Source: Roseovarius halotolerans
GTDB lineage: Bacteria > Pseudomonadota > Alphaproteobacteria > Rhodobacterales > Rhodobacteraceae
Assembly: GCF_900172255.1 (NCBI RefSeq)
Contig: NZ_FWFU01000004.1
Span: forward strand, 434,001 to 498,000
Direction: 5' to 3'
Length of the DNA stretch: 64,000 bases
The position numbers and the translations under genes were made by a program. Of the stretch, positions 61,075-64,000 are shown in pieces. Within the stretch, counting starts at the first letter, position 1; every line of letters begins with the position of its first letter. A model generated the notes under the pieces. It was not told where the DNA came from, ran no database searches, and worked only from the letters and a program-made list of their open reading frames with translations.

Positions 61075-62070
61075 ATGCGCGCCTTGCCCGGACCCAGAAA
61101 CCTGATTACCGACGTGCCGGGCCTGATGGTGGGCAATGCCCATGATGCGGCGGTCAGAACCGGCGCCACCGTCCTGTTGGGCGATGCGCCCTTCGTCGCC
61201 GGGGTGCATGTGATGGGCGGCGCGCCGGGAAGCCGGGAAACTGACCTGCTGGCCGCCGACAAGACCGTGAGCGAGGTCGACGCGCTGGTGCTGTCGGGGG
61301 GCTCGGCCTTTGGTCTTGATGCGCCTTCGGGCGTGGCGGATGCGCTGCGTGCTGCGGGGCGCGGCTTTGCCGTGGGCGACCAGAGGGTGCCCATCGTGCC
61401 CGGCGCGATCATCTTCGACCTGCTGAATGGCGGTGACAAGGACTGGCCCGAAAACCCCTACAAACGCCTTGGCGCAGAGGCGCTGGCGGCGGTCGGGGCG
61501 GACTTCGCTCTTGGCTCTGCGGGGGCGGGGATCGGGGCGACCACGGCCAATCTGAAAGGCGGGCTTGGCTCGGCGTCGATGGTGCTGGAGTCCGGGGTCA
61601 CGGTAGGCGCACTGGTGGTGGTCAATGCGCTTGGCGCGGCCACGGTGGCGGATGGACCGCATTTCTGGGCCGCTCCGTTCGAGATCGGCGACGAGTTCGG
61701 CGGCCTCGGGCCTGCGCCTGCCTATCCATATCCCGACCTGCCGAAAACCAAGCTGTCACAGCACGCCAATACCACCATCGGCATCGTTGCGACCGATGCG
61801 GCGCTGACGAAACCGCAATGCACGAGGCTGGCCACCGCCGCGCATGACGGTCTGGCGCGCGCCCTTGTGCCTGCGCATACGCCGATGGATGGCGATCTGA
61901 TCTTTGCAGCCGCGACCGGCGCGCGATCGCTGAAGAACGAGGTTGCAGACAGCCTGGCGATCGGCCATGCGGCGGCGACCTGCATGGCGCGCGCGATTGC
62001 CCGCGCCGTCTATCTGGCGGCGCCCGCGCCGGGCGATACCCTGCCCGCCTGGTCCTCGCTCAGCCGATAA
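61075..62070 (+). CDS. P1-family aminopeptidase/amidase (DmpA-like)
   Basis: A 331-residue protein of the P1 (DmpA/BapA) N-terminal nucleophile-type family. LITDVPGLMVGNAHD, GGSAFGLDAPSGVADALR (near 84-101), AGAGIGATTANLKGGLGSAS and ANTTIGIVATDA are conserved. The chain should self-cleave before a nucleophile in the last motif, most likely Thr233 or Thr234. Family members act as L- or beta-aminopeptidases or amidases; the substrate is unknown. The start at 61075 is the first Met with homology. Its stop overlaps the convergent hydrolase gene by 11 nt. Confidence 0.87.
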   Translation: MRALPGPRNLITDVPGLMVGNAHDAAVRTGATVLLGDAPFVAGVHVMGGAPGSRETDLLAADKTVSEVDALVLSGGSAFGLDAPSGVADALRAAGRGFAVGDQRVPIVPGAIIFDLLNGGDKDWPENPYKRLGAEALAAVGADFALGSAGAGIGATTANLKGGLGSASMVLESGVTVGALVVVNALGAATVADGPHFWAAPFEIGDEFGGLGPAPAYPYPDLPKTKLSQHANTTIGIVATDAALTKPQCTRLATAAHDGLARALVPAHTPMDGDLIFAAATGARSLKNEVADSLAIGHAAATCMARAIARAVYLAAPAPGDTLPAWSSLSR

Positions 62071-62848
62071 GCGCTTGCACCATCTTGCTGTCGGGCTCGG
62101 CCAGGGCGTCGATCACATCGAAATGATGGCGGCCCTCGGCCTCGACCACGGGGCATTCCCATGCCTCGCCCAGCCAACGCGCCTGATCCAGAAACGCTGG
62201 ACGTTCCGACGCCCCGACCCAGACGGTCACCGGGATATCCATCGGCTGCATCAACACCGGGCTTTCGGCGCGGGCCGCCGCCATATCAAGCCCGAGCTGC
62301 GCATTCATCGAGGTCTTGAGAAGCGGACGCAGGTCGGCGACGGGCGAGATCGGCACGACGCTATGGATGCGCTGCGCCACGTCATCTTGCAGCACGCCTG
62401 CCACCGCCATGCGCGCCACCAGATGACCACCGGCGGAATGGCCCGCCAGAGCGATCGGGCCATAGATTTCAGCCGCTGCCGTGGTTACCGCGCGGGCGAT
62501 CTGGCGGGTAATTTTGCCAATCGTGACATCCGGGCAAAGATCATATGAGGGCATCGCCACGGCCCAGCCCCGCGCCAGCGCACCAGCGGCCAGATGCGAC
62601 CAATAGGAACGGTCGAACCTGAGCCAGTAACCGCCATGCACGAAGACACAGAGACCGGTCGGTTCCCCCCTTGGGAGGAAGAGGTCAAGCGCCTCGCGCG
62701 CGCCCGGCCCGTAGGCATGGTCCAGCCGGGCATGGCCGGTCTCGCTCATGGCCTCGCGAAAGGCCGCAGCCTTTGCCGCCCAACGGGCCGGATAGGCATC
62801 GGCACCCGCGATATGGGCCGCATTTGCATAGGCGTCGTCCAGTTCCAT
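62060..62848 (-). CDS. Alpha/beta hydrolase, KynB/arylformamidase-like
   Basis: A 262-residue alpha/beta hydrolase. The oxyanion motif VFVHGGYWLRFDRSYWSH, the nucleophile elbow LAGHSAGGHLVARMA and the final His in EGRHHFDVIDAL outline a Ser-Asp-His triad. The HGG-x-W and GHSAGG pattern fits the N-formylkynurenine formamidase (alpha/beta type) and related carboxylesterases. No other kynurenine-pathway gene is nearby, so the substrate is open. Its 3' end overlaps the P1 peptidase gene by 11 nt. Confidence 0.78.
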   Translation of the reverse strand: MELDDAYANAAHIAGADAYPARWAAKAAAFREAMSETGHARLDHAYGPGAREALDLFLPRGEPTGLCVFVHGGYWLRFDRSYWSHLAAGALARGWAVAMPSYDLCPDVTIGKITRQIARAVTTAAAEIYGPIALAGHSAGGHLVARMAVAGVLQDDVAQRIHSVVPISPVADLRPLLKTSMNAQLGLDMAAARAESPVLMQPMDIPVTVWVGASERPAFLDQARWLGEAWECPVVEAEGRHHFDVIDALAEPDSKMVQALIG

Positions 62849-62931
62849 CGCAATATCCCGCTGGTTAGGCTGGACAAGCCTAACGCAAGATGGTTTGCCT
62901 TTGCGAGACCAATCCGAAAAGGGGAAACGCC

Positions 62932-64000
62932 ATGACCAAGACCGACCTGAAATCGCTACTCAAGGACCCAAGCCTGCTGGCCGAACAGGCCTATCTGGCA
63001 GGGGAATGGGCGGATGGCGACCACGGCACGTTCGAGGTCACCAACCCCGCACGCGGCGACGTGATCGCCAATGTGGCCGACCTGAGCCGCGCGCAGGTGG
63101 CCAAGGCCATCGCCGAGGCCGAAGCCGCGCAGAAGGAATGGGCGCGCTGGACCGGCAAGGAACGCGCGGCCGTGCTGCGCAAATGGTTCGACCTGATGAT
63201 GGAAAACCAGCACGATCTGGGCATCATCCTGACCGCCGAACAAGGGAAGCCGCTAGCCGAGGCCAAGGGCGAGATCGCCTATGGCGCCAGCTTTGTCGAG
63301 TTCTTCGCCGAAGAGGCCAAGCGCATCTATGGCGAGACCATTCCCGGCCACCAGCGCGACAAGCGCATCACCGTCATCAAGCAGCCCATCGGGGTTGCGG
63401 CCTCGATCACGCCCTGGAACTTTCCCAACGCGATGATCACCCGCAAGGCGGCACCCGCGCTGGCCGCAGGCTGCGCCTTTGTCGGACGCCCGGCAGCCGA
63501 AACGCCCTTGTCCGCAACGGTTCTGGGAGTTCTGGCCGAACGCGCGGGCATTCCCAAGGGCGTGTTCAGCATCGTCACCTCGTCGCGCTCGTCCGAGATC
63601 GGCAAGGAGTTCTGCGAGAACCCGACCGTGCGCAAGCTGACCTTCACCGGCTCGACCGAGGTGGGGCGTATCCTGCTGCGCCAGGCCGCCGACAGCGTGA
63701 TGAAATGCTCGATGGAACTGGGCGGCAACGCACCGTTCATCGTGTTCGACGACGCCGATCTGGATGCCGCCGTCGAGGGCGCGATCATGTGCAAGTTCCG
63801 CAATAACGGCCAGACCTGCGTCTGCGCCAACCGGATTTATGTCCAGGCCGGTGTCTACGATGCTTTCGCCGAGAAACTGAAGGACGCCGTCAGCAAGCTG
63901 AAGATGGGCGACGGACTCGATGAAGGCGTGGCGCTTGGGCCGCTGATCAACTCGGATGCCATTGAAAAGGTTCAGGAACACGTGGCCGACGCGAAATCCA
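62932..64000 (+). CDS. gabD: NAD(P)-dependent succinate-semialdehyde dehydrogenase (partial, 3' end outside window)
   Basis: The first 356 codons of an aldehyde dehydrogenase, starting at ATG 62932 after AAGGGGA. LLAEQAYLAGEWADG, TPWNFPNAMITRKAAPALAA, LTFTGSTEVGRILL, MELGGNAPFIVF (general base Glu262) and NNGQTCVCANRIYVQ (nucleophile Cys296, followed by a second Cys298) match the GabD group. The cofactor-binding KPA of many aldehyde dehydrogenases reads GRPAAETP here. It oxidises succinate semialdehyde to succinate. The C-terminus, roughly 130 residues, lies outside the window. It is divergent from the hydrolase gene. Confidence 0.9.
   Translation, partial: MTKTDLKSLLKDPSLLAEQAYLAGEWADGDHGTFEVTNPARGDVIANVADLSRAQVAKAIAEAEAAQKEWARWTGKERAAVLRKWFDLMMENQHDLGIILTAEQGKPLAEAKGEIAYGASFVEFFAEEAKRIYGETIPGHQRDKRITVIKQPIGVAASITPWNFPNAMITRKAAPALAAGCAFVGRPAAETPLSATVLGVLAERAGIPKGVFSIVTSSRSSEIGKEFCENPTVRKLTFTGSTEVGRILLRQAADSVMKCSMELGGNAPFIVFDDADLDAAVEGAIMCKFRNNGQTCVCANRIYVQAGVYDAFAEKLKDAVSKLKMGDGLDEGVALGPLINSDAIEKVQEHVADAKS

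Noticed and set aside
60919..61662. Upstream extension of the creatinase frame to about 650 codons
   Set aside because: The added part is antisense to the P1 peptidase gene. Family alignment and a strong AGGAGG place the start at 60918.

Overview
The window is about 64 kb of GC-rich DNA, tightly packed with genes and rich in 1-4 nt start/stop overlaps. Gene content points to a marine alphaproteobacterium of the Roseobacter group (Rhodobacteraceae in the wide sense): a complete taurine dissimilation set with SoeABC, a TRAP transporter, a TIGR02300-type FYDLN protein, a ycjX/ycjF pair and creatinase. I see no rRNA, CRISPR array, insertion sequence, prophage or replication origin. It reads as ordinary chromosome.

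Layout. 1-1198: start of an mtaB-like gene, dapF and tRNA-Lys. 1260-12041: a catabolic block with an MhpD-like hydratase, a CaiB-type CoA-transferase, an atypical crotonase, TRAP DctPQM, a serine-glyoxylate-type aminotransferase, a 977-residue FAD/Fe-S dehydrogenase and a GntR regulator. The aminotransferase and the dehydrogenase diverge from an AT-rich region with a perfect inverted repeat. 12131-21180: housekeeping (ileS, a truncated globin, ycjX-GNAT-ycjF, truA, a 3-hydroxyisobutyrate dehydrogenase-like enzyme, tRNA-Arg). 21221-23215: an SbtA-like bicarbonate permease with a divergent LysR regulator. 23253-30157: the phosphate operon pstS-pstC-pstA-pstB-phoU-phoB plus a PhoB-like gene whose receiver has lost its phosphorylation residues. 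A Pho box lies before pstS, and no phoR is present in the window. 30457-33030: copper-type TonB receptor and a DUF2946-like protein. 33222-43241: map, a TetR regulator, an old-yellow-enzyme demethylase-like flavoprotein, tRNA-Ala, the FYDLN protein, a YgjP-like peptidase, a GntR regulator, a cation/proton antiporter, accA, an Asp/Glu racemase-like protein, a LysE exporter and an Lrp/AsnC regulator.

43338-58710 is the metabolic centrepiece, taurine use. TauABC imports taurine. Tpa transaminates it with pyruvate to sulfoacetaldehyde and alanine. Xsc cleaves sulfoacetaldehyde with phosphate to acetyl phosphate and sulfite. Pta makes acetyl-CoA. SoeABC oxidises sulfite to sulfate at the cytoplasmic face of the membrane. 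TauR, a MocR-type PLP regulator, lies between tpa and xsc; direct repeats close to the TauR motif reported for Rhodobacter capsulatus precede tauR, and related sequences occur before tpa and xsc. A HupE/UreJ-like protein and a small monooxygenase-like protein sit inside the locus. Alanine dehydrogenase and a sulfite exporter are not seen here. 58739-64000: two small membrane proteins, creatinase, a P1-family peptidase, a KynB-like hydrolase and the 5' part of a gabD-like succinate-semialdehyde dehydrogenase gene that runs off the window.

No single region is clearly an undescribed system. The best leads are the 1.2-12 kb catabolic block with its non-canonical crotonase, the pseudo-receiver regulator in the pho operon, a perfect 12-bp-arm palindrome at 15665-15690, the TauR-like repeats, the TauC insertion and a DapF whose second catalytic cysteine is serine. 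All names come from reading motifs by eye; no database search was run.
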